DNA of 24,300 nt from a virus. Below are positions 12,104 to 21,276 of this stretch, in pieces. Under the pieces are notes generated by a model. That model did not search any database, was not told the DNA's origin, and saw nothing but the letters and a program-made list of their open reading frames with translations. The first letter of the stretch is position 1, and each line of letters opens with the position of its first letter. Position numbers and translations under genes: made by a program. The DNA lies in the IMG/VR virus record IMGVR_UViG_3300048837_001352, positions 1 to 24,300 of that record. The stretch is one strand, 5' to 3'.

Positions 12104-13308
12104 TGCCCAGCTGGATCGACGATCTGTTACCCGCCTCATTCGCAGGCCTGCGATTCTTCGTTGAAGACGGCAGCGCCGGTGAGTTCGGCCGCCGCTTTCA
12201 ACTGACCAACTATCCCTTCTCAGACCGGGTGAGTTACGAGGACTTGGGCCAGCTGCATGCGGCGTTCACGGTACGCGCCTTCCTGCTCGACAACGATGGC
12301 GACCTTCACGAGCGACACCTCGCATTGGTCGATGCGCTGAACGCTGGCGAAAACGTGCTGGTACACCCGCGCCTGGGCGCAATGCGTGTACTGCCCGGCC
12401 AGTGCCAGTATTCATTCCGGGGGGCCCGTGTAGATTACAGCCTGCAATTTCTGCCGCCGCGTGAGTTGCTGCCAGAACCTGAGCTGGACACGGTTGCGCA
12501 AATGGACGCAGCTTCGGATGCCGGAACGGCGGCTGCGGTGGCCGAGACAGACGACAAGTTGGACACCAGCAAGCGCAGCTTCGGCGAAGCCGCCATGGAC
12601 ACCGTCAAGGGTGGCCTGAGCGCCTTGCGACAGGCAAACGGCAGTATTGATGCCTCGCTGGCCCCCGTGTCTGAATTCACTCGCACCATCGACGATATCG
12701 GCAACCAGCTGGGTGATCTGATCGGCCAGCCTGCGAACCTGGTCAACAGCCTGAAGGACTTGTACTACGGCGTCCTCAGTGTCGGCGACGACATCAGCAA
12801 CGCGCTGAACCGCTACCGTAATATGCGCCTGTCCATTCCCGAGATCAGCACCCCGATCACACCCGACCACCGCGTGCGCATGGCCAACGCCCAGCTGCTC
12901 ACCCGCACCCTGAACACCACGCTGGCGCTGGAAACCATGCGCCTGGTGGCGCAACTGAGCCCGGTGCGTGAAGACGGCCAATCGCCATTCGATAGCTACA
13001 GTGCAGCCGTGGCGGTGCGGGATGAGCTGATTGCCGATATTGAAGCGTTGGCCGCGCTGGGCGATGCCGATACCTATGCCACCCTGACCGAAGCCGGTGC
13101 CCGGTTCTACCGCCATATCGACGCGACGGGCATCCGCCTGCCGCGTGTTCGATCAGTGCAATATGGTATTGCGCTGCCTGCCTGGGTGATTGCCCACGAC
13201 GTTTACGGTACCGCCGACAAAACCGAAGATGTTGTACGCCGCAACGCTCTGCGCCAGCCCTGCCGGATTGCGGCCGGGACGGTGCTGGAGGTGCTGACCA
13301 ATGCGTAA
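12103..13308 (+). CDS. N: DNA circularisation protein N / tail-baseplate component (Mu gp43)
   Basis: A 401-residue member of the family named after Mu N. The N-terminal domain (residues about 1-130) has the SFAGLRFFVEDGSAGEFGRRFQLTNYPFSD...EDLG signature with the later VDYSLQFLP strand. The rest is mostly helical, including a long DDIGNQLGDLIGQPANLVNSLKDLYYGV region. Mu N was linked to protection and circularisation of injected DNA and is a tail component placed after the tape measure. It starts within the tape-measure stop and ends eight bases inside the P gene. Confidence 0.87.
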   Translation: MPSWIDDLLPASFAGLRFFVEDGSAGEFGRRFQLTNYPFSDRVSYEDLGQLHAAFTVRAFLLDNDGDLHERHLALVDALNAGENVLVHPRLGAMRVLPGQCQYSFRGARVDYSLQFLPPRELLPEPELDTVAQMDAASDAGTAAAVAETDDKLDTSKRSFGEAAMDTVKGGLSALRQANGSIDASLAPVSEFTRTIDDIGNQLGDLIGQPANLVNSLKDLYYGVLSVGDDISNALNRYRNMRLSIPEISTPITPDHRVRMANAQLLTRTLNTTLALETMRLVAQLSPVREDGQSPFDSYSAAVAVRDELIADIEALAALGDADTYATLTEAGARFYRHIDATGIRLPRVRSVQYGIALPAWVIAHDVYGTADKTEDVVRRNALRQPCRIAAGTVLEVLTNA

Positions 13309-14332
13309 AATCTCCCTCACCGTGAACGGTACCAAATTTGTCGATTGGCATTCTGTCCGCGTGACCCGCTCGCTCGAATATGTGCCATGGGAATTTGAAC
13401 TCGCGGTCGAGAACCCCTGGCGAGACGACAGCAAGCGCCGCATTGCGCGTGGCGATGCAGTGAAGCTGTACTACGGTGATGAACTGCTACTGACCGGCTA
13501 CGTCGATGACATCGATGCCGAATACGACGCCAACAGCCACCGCCTCACCGTGCGTGGCCGCAGCAAGGTGGCCGATCTGGTCGATTGTTCCGGATTCGAC
13601 AAGCCCTTCAACGGACTGAACCTGGCCGATATTGCCACCCAGCTTTGCCAGCCGTTTGGTATTTCGGTCATCGACTCCGCGAAAGAAGGCAAGGCGTTTA
13701 CCGCGCCGAAAATCACCAGTGGCGAAACCTATTTCGAGTTTCTCGAGGAGCTGGCCCGCATGCGCGCTGTGCGCCTGTGCGATAGCCCGACGGGTGACCT
13801 GGTGCTGTGCAAAAAGCTGAGCGAACTCAGCGGCACCGTGTTGGCGCTGGGTCGCAATATCGTGAAGTCCAGCGGCAAGATGTCCGCGCGTGAGCTGTTC
13901 AGCCGCTACCACCTGATCAGCAATAACCCGTCACCCGTGCTGCCAAAGGCGGACGATGTTGCGCACCCCTATGCAGCCGATGAGGATGTGATCAAACGTT
14001 TCCGCCAGATTGTGGTGGTGGCCGGGTTCGAGGGTGAGCCAGATGATTTGGCGACCCGCGCCAACCTGCAAAAGCGCGTCCACCGGGGCCGCTCCGAAAG
14101 CCACACGTACACCGTGCTGGGCTGGGATCAGGACAACGGCCAGACATGGCGGCCCGGCATGCGTGTTCGCATCAATGACCCCTATGCCAATATCAAGGAT
14201 GAACGCACGATCATGGAAACCGTCATGAGCGCGGGCGAAGACGGCGCGAAAACGGAAATCACCGTGATGCCAAACTATGTGCTGGATCAGTTGCCGGTAC
14301 CGGATGATGCGAATGGGGATTGGGGCGCATGA
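13301..14332 (+). CDS. P: Baseplate hub protein (Mu P / gp44, gp27-like)
   Basis: A 343-residue hub protein. Signature stretches are RVTRSLEYVPWEFELAVENPW near residues 22-42, GDELLLTGYVDDIDAEYDANSHRLTVRGRSKVADLVD near 58-95, and the TWRPGMRVRINDPY strand near 284-297. This is the order of the gpD/gp27-type tail-hub fold, made of barrel domains that adapt the spike to the tail tube. GGAGGTG lies before the ATG. It overlaps N by eight bases and the spike gene by four (ATGA), a continuous baseplate operon. Confidence 0.88.
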   Translation: MRKISLTVNGTKFVDWHSVRVTRSLEYVPWEFELAVENPWRDDSKRRIARGDAVKLYYGDELLLTGYVDDIDAEYDANSHRLTVRGRSKVADLVDCSGFDKPFNGLNLADIATQLCQPFGISVIDSAKEGKAFTAPKITSGETYFEFLEELARMRAVRLCDSPTGDLVLCKKLSELSGTVLALGRNIVKSSGKMSARELFSRYHLISNNPSPVLPKADDVAHPYAADEDVIKRFRQIVVVAGFEGEPDDLATRANLQKRVHRGRSESHTYTVLGWDQDNGQTWRPGMRVRINDPYANIKDERTIMETVMSAGEDGAKTEITVMPNYVLDQLPVPDDANGDWGA

Positions 14333-14997
14333 AAATCCTGAACCGTATTCTGCGCATGATCCGTGTGCTGGTCGACCGGGGCGTGCAAACGCATGACAGC
14401 TACAAGAACGGCCTGCACATTCTGCAAAGTAAAATGGCCAGCGAAGCGAGCCCCATCGAGCACGAACACATCGAGCCCTTCGGTTTTGCCAGTCGCACGC
14501 CGAACGCTTCGGAGCACATCGTTGTTTCCCTGGGCGGCTCACGCTCCCAGTCGCTGGTCATCATGGCCCATAACCGCCAGTACAAGTTCGAGCTGAACGC
14601 TGGTGAAGTAGCGGTTTACAACCAGTTTGGCGATTACGTTCACCTGACGGATGGCGGCGAAGCCCACATCAAAGCCAGCACACGAGTGCATGCCGAAACG
14701 CCGCTGTTCGAATGCAGTGCCGACTGTCTGGTGCAGGGTAATTTGCAAGTGAAAGGCACCACGATTCTGGAGCAAAGCACGAGCATTCTGGCCGGTAATT
14801 TCGTGTGTGCCGCGAATGGAGCATTCAGCTTGCCGGTCACCATGACCGCCCCGGCGACCTTTGCGGCCGCAGCAAACTTCACCGGTGCCGCAGCATTCAC
14901 TGGCGGCATCACAAGTGATGGTACTTCGATTGGCCTCGACCACGAACACAGCGGCGGTACCGAGGGCGATGGCACAACAGGAGGCGTCATTCCATGA
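14329..14997 (+). CDS. Baseplate central spike (Mu gp45, P2 V-like)
   Basis: A 222-residue membrane-piercing spike. The start at 14329 overlaps the P stop (ATGA); a TTG nine bases earlier is less likely. After an N-terminal OB-like domain with EPFGFASRTP and SLVIMAHNR strands, the C-terminal half consists of short repeating Gly/Ala/Thr stretches expected of a trimeric beta-helix. The tip has LDHEHSGG, with His205 and His207 forming the HxH pair that binds an iron ion at the apex of known P2 and Mu spikes. The last residues are Gly-rich. All features fit an intact spike. Confidence 0.88.
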   Translation: MKILNRILRMIRVLVDRGVQTHDSYKNGLHILQSKMASEASPIEHEHIEPFGFASRTPNASEHIVVSLGGSRSQSLVIMAHNRQYKFELNAGEVAVYNQFGDYVHLTDGGEAHIKASTRVHAETPLFECSADCLVQGNLQVKGTTILEQSTSILAGNFVCAANGAFSLPVTMTAPATFAAAANFTGAAAFTGGITSDGTSIGLDHEHSGGTEGDGTTGGVIP

Positions 14998-15410
14998 GTG
15001 CGTTTGCGTACAAGTTCAACAACCAAACCATGACCTTCGACCTGGCCGATATTCGTGTTGATGATGATGCCGGATACATCGCCAGCGCGATTAAAGCCAG
15101 CCTCTTCACGGACCGCCGCGACCCGGCCAGCAATGCGGGGGGCTGCTGGTCAGACATGCTGTACACCGATTCATTCGGCTCACTGTTGTGGACGAAACGC
15201 CGGGAGAAAATCACCCCGAAGTTGCTGGTCGAACTCGAACATATTTGCCGTGAAGCACTGACGTGGATTGTTGCCGAAGGCCATGCGGCCGCAATTGATG
15301 TTGCAGTCGAACGCGCCACCGCGCACGGCACGATGATCACCATCACCACCCACCTCAACAATGGACAAACATACACCCAGCGCGAGCCGCTCAATTTGGA
15401 GATCATCTGA
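14994..15410 (+). CDS. GP46 family baseplate wedge protein
   Basis: A 138-residue member of the phage GP46 family, whose role corresponds to the gp25-like wedge component of contractile baseplates. Visible family elements are the TDRRDPASNAGGCWSDML region near residues 39-57, where a Gly-Gly-x-Trp motif is conserved, the GSLLWTKRREKITP segment near 62-75, and a C-terminal beta hairpin. AGGAGG precedes the start, which overlaps the spike stop as ATGA. Its own stop overlaps the J-like gene start as TGATG. Confidence 0.88.
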   Translation: MSAFAYKFNNQTMTFDLADIRVDDDAGYIASAIKASLFTDRRDPASNAGGCWSDMLYTDSFGSLLWTKRREKITPKLLVELEHICREALTWIVAEGHAAAIDVAVERATAHGTMITITTHLNNGQTYTQREPLNLEII

Positions 15411-16477
15411 TGCCTTGGAACGTCCCGAGCCTGAAGAGTATTCGCGAGACATTGGCAGACAATTATGAGCTGCATCACCAGAGTGCAGGCAGAACAGTGG
15501 ATGCGCACACGCGTGGCACTGGCCACACGGAAATGGTGAATGCGCTGGCTGCACTGGCCTACGGCCTGCGTTTGAATCAACGGGCGATTGCGAACAACAT
15601 ATTCGTGGACACCACGGATGAAGAGACGCTGATTAAGGTGGGTGGCGAGCTGGGCCTGGTGCGCGTGCCACCTGCGTTCTCAGTGGGTGAAATGGTCTGC
15701 GCAGGGACGGACGGCACCACTGTCACAAAAGGCGCAGTGGTGAAACACGCGAATGGTACGCGCTTTCGTGTGACGGCTGATACTACCCTCGCAGGCGCGA
15801 CCAACGTGCCGATCACCGCCATTGAAACGGGGGTTAACGGCAATTTAACCGCCGGTGAAGCCCTGAAGTTTGTCACGCCGCTGGCGGGAGTGGACAGCGA
15901 TGCGACCGTTGCGGCCGGGGGCTTAAGTGCAGGTGCAGATATCGAGTCGATCAGCCGTTTTCGCGAGCGTGTGAAGGCCCGCCGGAAGCAGCCACCGATG
16001 GGTGGGAAGTACTATGACTATGAGGCGTGGGCCAAGGCCGCATCGGTCGATGTGACGCGAGCGTGGGTCTCGGCGCACGAGAACCAGATCGGCCAGATTA
16101 TCGTCCGGTTTGTCACCGATGATCTGCCGTCGCCGATTCCCAGCGCGCCACTGGTCGCCATCGTCAATGACTACATTCAAACCGTGAAACCAGTCGAGGC
16201 GCATGTGCTGGTACTCGCGCCGACGGCCCGTGAGCTGGATCTGGAGTTTGTCTGGCTGAACCCGAACACGCCCGAAATGCAAGCCGCCGTGGTCGCAGAG
16301 CTGGAGGATTTGCTGCAACGCGAGACCCGCTCCGACAGCATTCTGTACATCAACAAAATCCGAGCCGCAATCAGCAATGCGCCGGGAATTGTGGATTTCA
16401 GCATCACCCTCACGACCAACATTGACATCGATGTCAGTGAATATGCTGTCGTCGGCACCACCACGTTCCCAGGGTAA
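15410..16477 (+). CDS. Baseplate J family protein (Mu gp47)
   Basis: A 355-residue wedge protein of the baseplate J/gp47 family, central to the ring of the baseplate. Recognised segments are the N-terminal helix with LKSIRETLADNYELH, the beta-rich GTRFRVTADTTLAGATNVPITAIETGVNGNL region near residues 116-146, SISRFRERVKARRKQPPMGGKYYDYEAWAK near 179-208 and the C-terminal RAAISNAPGIVDFSIT. The order and length are typical. A GGAG site lies about ten bases before the start. The conserved Arg/Gly-rich central segment is intact. Confidence 0.9.
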   Translation: MPWNVPSLKSIRETLADNYELHHQSAGRTVDAHTRGTGHTEMVNALAALAYGLRLNQRAIANNIFVDTTDEETLIKVGGELGLVRVPPAFSVGEMVCAGTDGTTVTKGAVVKHANGTRFRVTADTTLAGATNVPITAIETGVNGNLTAGEALKFVTPLAGVDSDATVAAGGLSAGADIESISRFRERVKARRKQPPMGGKYYDYEAWAKAASVDVTRAWVSAHENQIGQIIVRFVTDDLPSPIPSAPLVAIVNDYIQTVKPVEAHVLVLAPTARELDLEFVWLNPNTPEMQAAVVAELEDLLQRETRSDSILYINKIRAAISNAPGIVDFSITLTTNIDIDVSEYAVVGTTTFPG

Positions 16478-16483
16478 ACGCGT

Positions 16484-17101
16484 ATGTCACTGACCGTTGA
16501 GCAGATCCGCGATATCCTGCTGCACAGCCTGCCGACTGGGTTGGCGTGGCCGCGTTCGGAGAACAGCAACTGGGCAGTGTTGTTTGAAGCGCTGGCGGCA
16601 GAGTTTGAAGCGATCGACGCATTGAGCGAACAGCTGGTGCTGGAAATGAGCCCAGCGACCGCCACGGCACTGTTCGATGAATGGGAGCGCGAACTGGGGC
16701 TTCCAGATGCATGTGTGACTGCTGTGCAGACCGTCGAAGAGCGCCGCGCCGCGATGATCGAGCGTTACGTATTTGTCGGCAGACAAGATGCTCAACTATT
16801 TATTGACGTAGCCGCCCGACTTGGCTTTACAATCACCATCACAGAATTTACCCCGACCAGCCCCGGCCCAGCCGGAAACCTCGCAGTTGTTAAACCCACC
16901 GGCGAAACGTTTCACGTGGCGCCCTCTGGTGATGAGTGGAATTATGTGTGGCGTGTGAATGCGCCACCGACGACGATTTCCCCTCGCACTTATATCTCCA
17001 GCTACGGCGGCGACTATACCGCCTACGGTAATGCCGAACTGGAATGTGCCCTCCGTCACTACGCGCATGATCACAGAGTATTGGTGTTCTCATATGCGTA
17101 G
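16484..17101 (+). CDS. gp48 / DUF2313 (YmfQ-like) tail protein
   Basis: A 205-residue member of DUF2313, which follows the J gene in Mu-type baseplates and connects the wedge to the fibres. Typical stretches are LLHSLPTGLAWPRSENSNW near residues 11-29, LFDEWERELGLPD near 63-75 and the RYVFVGRQDAQLFIDVAARLGF region near 93-114. The C-terminus ends in a LECALRHYAHDHRVLVFSY pattern common to the family. Six bases separate it from the J gene. The ribosome site is weak, suggesting coupled translation. Confidence 0.87.
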   Translation: MSLTVEQIRDILLHSLPTGLAWPRSENSNWAVLFEALAAEFEAIDALSEQLVLEMSPATATALFDEWERELGLPDACVTAVQTVEERRAAMIERYVFVGRQDAQLFIDVAARLGFTITITEFTPTSPGPAGNLAVVKPTGETFHVAPSGDEWNYVWRVNAPPTTISPRTYISSYGGDYTAYGNAELECALRHYAHDHRVLVFSYA

Positions 17102-17109
17102 GTACGACG

Positions 17110-17811
17110 ATGCATTACCCTGTTTCCGACTCGGATTCACGACTCCATAGCGGCAAGTTCACAGATGGCAATCCGTCTGAAGGCATTCTGAGTTCTCGCG
17201 ACAAAGCGGCTCACATGAATGCAGTTTACGACGAATTGCTGGCGGTTATCACAGGCTTTGGCCTGACCCCCGCCGAAAACAACCTCACGCAGCTGCTGCA
17301 GGCGATCAACATTGCCGCGCCCTGGTCGCAAGTCACCTGGCATTACGTAGACCTGGACGATCCAGACCCTGTTCCGGGCTGGCTGTTGTGCGATGGGACT
17401 GGTGGCACGCCTGATCTGCTAGATCGTTTCGCTGTTGGCGCTGGTGGTAGTTATGACGTCGGCGATATCGGTGGTGCGAATACGAAAAGCACCGATGGCG
17501 CCGGAGGCCATTCGCACACCATCACAGTCGATAACCACACCCTGACCACGGCACAGATGCCTGTGCACAACCACACGCTCACGGGACAGTTGCTATCGGG
17601 CTCCGGAGACACTGAAGGCGGATCAGGTCGATACAGCGGTGGAGGTACCGACTCAACATCAATTCAGAATGCGGGCGGCGGTGAAGCGCACAACCACGGC
17701 GCATCTTCAAGTACAGAACCAAACCACTCCCACGACGTTGACGTCCGCCCGCCATATTTCGCGCTGGCGCCCTTCATTCGTGCGGACTATATCGCGAGCC
17801 TGACACCATGA
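17110..17811 (+). CDS. Tail collar domain fibre protein
   Basis: A 233-residue short fibre. The N-terminal segment (HYPVSDSDSRLHSGKFTDG...SRDKAAHMNAVYDELL) is a virion attachment and helical region. Residues about 90-115 form the tail-collar core GWLLCDGTGGTPDLLDRFAVGAG. A C-terminal Gly/Ser/Thr region contains repeated HxH pairs (HSHT, HNHT, HNHG, HSHD), like the metal-binding knitted stems of T4-type short fibres, and ends with RPPYFALAPFIRAD. It is therefore a probable receptor-binding or receptor-anchoring fibre. It overlaps the next gene by four bases. Confidence 0.85.
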   Translation: MHYPVSDSDSRLHSGKFTDGNPSEGILSSRDKAAHMNAVYDELLAVITGFGLTPAENNLTQLLQAINIAAPWSQVTWHYVDLDDPDPVPGWLLCDGTGGTPDLLDRFAVGAGGSYDVGDIGGANTKSTDGAGGHSHTITVDNHTLTTAQMPVHNHTLTGQLLSGSGDTEGGSGRYSGGGTDSTSIQNAGGGEAHNHGASSSTEPNHSHDVDVRPPYFALAPFIRADYIASLTP

Positions 17812-18416
17812 AACTGAGCGTTATTCCTGATGACAATCTGATCATTCTCGACGGCCACGCGCTGAGCGTCGATTTCAACACCATTCCCGTGAACATTTCG
17901 AACATCTGGGCGATTCACTGGGACGATGCCAACACGCCACAAGGTGAAGTGCAGTTCCGCGACGTTACGCACAACCTGCCGTTTGACGACCCGGCGTCAT
18001 TGCAGCCTTTTGTCGATGCTCATGCCGCCAAAGTGGCCGAGCTGGCTCAGCCACTGCCGCTGGCAGAATACAAAGCGGTGCATATCGCGCACCTCGAAAT
18101 CCAGGCGGGCAACAACATCACCGCCGGGTTCAATTGCGCCGCATTGGGCGGCTTGCATCACTACGGTGGCAAAGCGACCGATCAGATCAACTTGATAGGT
18201 GCGGTTTCCACCGGGCTGGATCTGCCATTCCCTTGTGCTGATGAAAACGACGTGTGGGCGCGCAGGCTACACACAGCTGCACAACTTCAGCAGGTGCTGA
18301 ATATTGGCGCAGCGCACAAGCAGGAAATTCTGGTCGCGCTCGATGACGTGCGTGACCAGGTTGCCGCAGCGGTTGACCATGATTCCGTCGACGCCATTGT
18401 TTGGGTGGAGGTGTAA
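17808..18416 (+). CDS. DUF4376-containing fibre-associated protein
   Basis: A 202-residue protein whose C-terminal half (about 115-202, with NCAALGGLHHYGGKATDQINLIG, ENDVWARRLHTAAQLQQVLNIG and LDDVRDQVAAA) matches DUF4376, a domain found in phage fibre-cassette proteins. The N-terminus has a short beta-rich region with IWAIHWDD...GEVQFRD. DUF4376 proteins are usually tail-fibre accessory or assembly proteins, so a chaperone or fibre-tip role is inferred from the place between the collar fibre and the large adhesins. The start overlaps the collar-gene stop as ATGA. Confidence 0.75.
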   Translation: MKLSVIPDDNLIILDGHALSVDFNTIPVNISNIWAIHWDDANTPQGEVQFRDVTHNLPFDDPASLQPFVDAHAAKVAELAQPLPLAEYKAVHIAHLEIQAGNNITAGFNCAALGGLHHYGGKATDQINLIGAVSTGLDLPFPCADENDVWARRLHTAAQLQQVLNIGAAHKQEILVALDDVRDQVAAAVDHDSVDAIVWVEV

Positions 18417-20324
18417 ATGCAATTTAAACCTTTCATCTTTGGCTTGTTTGTCACGATGCTCGCGATTCACGCGAGTGGCGTGATCATGACGGAAGACGAC
18501 TCCATTCCGCAGCGTGTGGAGGGCGGGCTCATCATTTCAGACGTTGTGCCCGATGGTGTGGATACCGAGTTTCTGCTCAAACCGCAGGCGACTGGTTCGG
18601 CAGTCATAAACTTTTCGGACTTTACGAACGGCCCGGATACTGGTCTCGGTGATGGATTGGGCAGCGGCACGATCGTGACGCTTTGGGGGCAAAATTTAGG
18701 TGCCACTCAGGGCACCAGCGTGATCGAGTTTATCGATGCCACTGCGGTGGCTCGTGTGCCTCATGTCTACTATTGGAAAAATGCCGACGGCACCGCACCG
18801 GGCGGGCCTGCCAATTTGTATGAATCCCATCGCATGCAGGAAATTGCGATATCGATTCCGGATAGTGCAATGGGCCAAGGCATCATCCGTATCACAACCA
18901 GTGGTGGTGACTGGACATCGTTACCATTTCTGGTGCGACCGGGAAATATCTATCATGTGAAATCGACAGGGTCAGAATCAAATCCTGGCACCTTCACGGC
19001 CCCATGGCCTGATGCGAACTGGGCTGTTGAAGGTGGCAATCCTGACAGAGCCGGATCAGGCGTAGCTCCGCCGGGTTCAATCATCTACGTGCATGATGTG
19101 AATCATACCGGTGATCGCGCAATCTACTTCCGCAATCAGACGGTAAAAAGCACGACCAATAATCAGATGGGGTTGACTGCCTATCCCGGCTATCAGCCAA
19201 CAGTTACCGGTCAACTTGGTATTTCAAGTTATAACGCAGAAGGGAATGTCGTATCCAAGTTTACGATTTTTGCATCCAATTGTGATGTCGATGCGAACGG
19301 CCAAAGGAACCCGTGTACTGCTGGTGATACGACGGGTGTCAAAACCAACGCATGGGGCCGTACCGTCAGCAACTACATTTCAGAACCACCGGGTCGGTGT
19401 TCCTCTGGTCAGCAGGGAGCCATTTACGGCAATAGCTTGTTCGGCAACTTTGTGCATGACCACAAAATTTATGGGAATGAAATCGATTCGTACGGATGTG
19501 AGACCAGCGATCGACTGCACCACACAACGTACATGAGTATTCGCGATGGCTCCGGTGAGTTGGTTGCTCCTTGGGAGTTTGGTTGGAATTACTTGCACGA
19601 CAATCATCCTAGAAATGGCATACACAACTATGATCAGGGAGATGGCTGTGGCGATTTGACCGGGCCGCTGTTGATTCATGACAACGTCGTGGTGAACCAA
19701 GGTGGCGCGGGCATTGTTGTTGCCAGCACGTGTGGTTGGACGGCAGATGCTTATGTCTACAACAACGTGCTTATCAATGTAGGTTTAAAGAGCGATCAAG
19801 GTGGATGGGATGGTTCGGCGTATACGACCTCCGAAGGTTCCTATGCTGAAGCGATCGCCTATTACGATTCTGGCAATCCCCCTTCTGGAGGCCTCAATGG
19901 GCGCATGCATACCTACAACAATACGATCATCGGTTGGGCGTCGGACAACAACCCTGGCGGGGGTCGATCATGCCTCGCTTACGAAGGGTCAGCTGACAAT
20001 GTCGACGTGTTCTGGAGCTACAACGTTTGCGTAACGGCGTTGAATTTACCGTTCGTCGGTGCGGGATATCAGGCGGATTCAAAACTCGATAATACCTCTG
20101 GTTCACGCAATTCATGGTTTTATTCTGCGGGCGCAACCACATCACCGACGTTTGATTCTTACGCCATTACAGATGACCCGCTGTTGACTGTCTCTGGCGT
20201 TCAAGTCTCGGTTGCTGCTGGATCTCCGTTGCGATCGCAACCGACGATACCTCTGACGCCTACTAGGGATATTTACGGGAACCTGCGAGGCGCAACAACG
20301 ACAGTAGGAGCCGTGCAACAATGA
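18417..20324 (+). CDS. Tailspike-like right-handed beta-helix protein with signal-peptide-like N-terminus
   Basis: A 635-residue protein. Residues 1-21 look like a signal peptide or anchor: a Lys-containing n-region, then hydrophobic FIFGLFVTMLAIHASG. Residues about 60-170 resemble an IPT/TIG Ig-like domain (GTIVTLWGQNLG...). Residues about 178-600 form repeated short strands with Asn/Asp turns, such as IYGNEIDSYG, WNYLHDNHPRNG, LIHDNVVVNQGG and MHTYNNTIIGW, typical of a parallel beta-helix; the RDIYGNLRGATTTVGAVQQ end recalls secreted polysaccharide lyases. At least nine Cys residues are unusual for a fibre. It starts directly after the previous stop. A depolymerase tailspike is likely, but the exported-like N-terminus leaves an alternative: a secreted enzyme. 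Confidence 0.72.
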   Translation: MQFKPFIFGLFVTMLAIHASGVIMTEDDSIPQRVEGGLIISDVVPDGVDTEFLLKPQATGSAVINFSDFTNGPDTGLGDGLGSGTIVTLWGQNLGATQGTSVIEFIDATAVARVPHVYYWKNADGTAPGGPANLYESHRMQEIAISIPDSAMGQGIIRITTSGGDWTSLPFLVRPGNIYHVKSTGSESNPGTFTAPWPDANWAVEGGNPDRAGSGVAPPGSIIYVHDVNHTGDRAIYFRNQTVKSTTNNQMGLTAYPGYQPTVTGQLGISSYNAEGNVVSKFTIFASNCDVDANGQRNPCTAGDTTGVKTNAWGRTVSNYISEPPGRCSSGQQGAIYGNSLFGNFVHDHKIYGNEIDSYGCETSDRLHHTTYMSIRDGSGELVAPWEFGWNYLHDNHPRNGIHNYDQGDGCGDLTGPLLIHDNVVVNQGGAGIVVASTCGWTADAYVYNNVLINVGLKSDQGGWDGSAYTTSEGSYAEAIAYYDSGNPPSGGLNGRMHTYNNTIIGWASDNNPGGGRSCLAYEGSADNVDVFWSYNVCVTALNLPFVGAGYQADSKLDNTSGSRNSWFYSAGATTSPTFDSYAITDDPLLTVSGVQVSVAAGSPLRSQPTIPLTPTRDIYGNLRGATTTVGAVQQ

Positions 20325-21271
20325 TTTTCAGCAAACCAAGCGTCATATCCGGTATTAAGTCTACTCATCCTCGCGCGGGGCGAGTATTCCGTTGTTACGT
20401 GTATGGTGGCGGTGTCGATAAAGAAATTGTGACGGACACAGCCTTGGCGATCACGGGAGCGGCAGCGGTTGTAGATGCGGCTGTCGGGCCGTCCAGGCAG
20501 TGCGTTGCTGGTTGCGTCTTACCCAATATTGAGGTGCCCGACGACAATTTCACGATCATCTCCGTCGTGGCCCAACGCGGCCCAAGAACGTCAGGCGGAG
20601 GGGTTTGTAATGTGCAGATTCTCTATTTGAACGAGGCGCGCAACAAGGTCCGGATGGACTATAACTATGCGTCCGGCGGACGTTATCAGCTCGCGTACGA
20701 GGGCACGAACCTCGGCGATCGCACATGGAATGCGAACTCGTTCAGCTCAGATGCGGAATTCAATACCGGACACGCACTGGGCGCACACTATGGCAGCACG
20801 ACTGATCCACTCAAGGCATGTTTGAATGGCGTCATTCAAACACTAACGGATGCAAATATTTCTGGTGCGCTGGAGTCTGGATTCCAGAGTGTGCCGGTGA
20901 TGCCCTCCGTTGGCACCAGCGCTATCGCAAACTTATCAATGATTCTCGTGCTTACTGGTCTGAGTACGGATGCTGAATTTATCGCAGACACGACGGCTCC
21001 GTTTGCGTTTTTAGAGTCGCCTCCTGCAATCGTGAATATCAATGGCACTAACCAGGTACGGCGTGGGCAGCAAAATGTCCTGATTTCTCTTTCTAATATG
21101 CCGACGGGCAGCGTGGTTACCGCTGCGCGGATCGGCCCTCCAGGATCACAAGTTGCACTAGCCAACATTACCAACACCAGTAATGGTGATGCTCGAGCGG
21201 ATATACCCTTGGGCGTAGCAATGGCGTCGGCATCCTCAGGTGGTACGCGTCTTTCTGTTGACTACGAGTAG
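20321..21271 (+). CDS. Fibre/adhesin with lectin-like (LamG/concanavalin) and Ig-like domains
   Basis: A 316-residue protein, starting within the stop of the beta-helix gene (ATGA). Residues about 25-235 are beta-rich and include NGVIQTLTDANISG, and an ending TGLSTDAEFIADTTAPFAFLE, resembling the terminal helix motif of laminin-G/concanavalin-like jelly rolls. Residues about 240-316 form an Ala/Val-rich Ig-like domain ending in LSVDYE. A sugar-binding tail fibre is the best inference from the context. Signal peptide and catalytic residues are absent. Homology to a named family could not be confirmed. Confidence 0.62.
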   Translation: MIFSKPSVISGIKSTHPRAGRVFRCYVYGGGVDKEIVTDTALAITGAAAVVDAAVGPSRQCVAGCVLPNIEVPDDNFTIISVVAQRGPRTSGGGVCNVQILYLNEARNKVRMDYNYASGGRYQLAYEGTNLGDRTWNANSFSSDAEFNTGHALGAHYGSTTDPLKACLNGVIQTLTDANISGALESGFQSVPVMPSVGTSAIANLSMILVLTGLSTDAEFIADTTAPFAFLESPPAIVNINGTNQVRRGQQNVLISLSNMPTGSVVTAARIGPPGSQVALANITNTSNGDARADIPLGVAMASASSGGTRLSVDYE

Positions 21272-21276
21272 CGCCC

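Noticed and set aside
12412-13116. Minus-strand frame of 234 codons opposite the N gene
   Set aside because: Antisense shadow; no ribosome site and no family resemblance.
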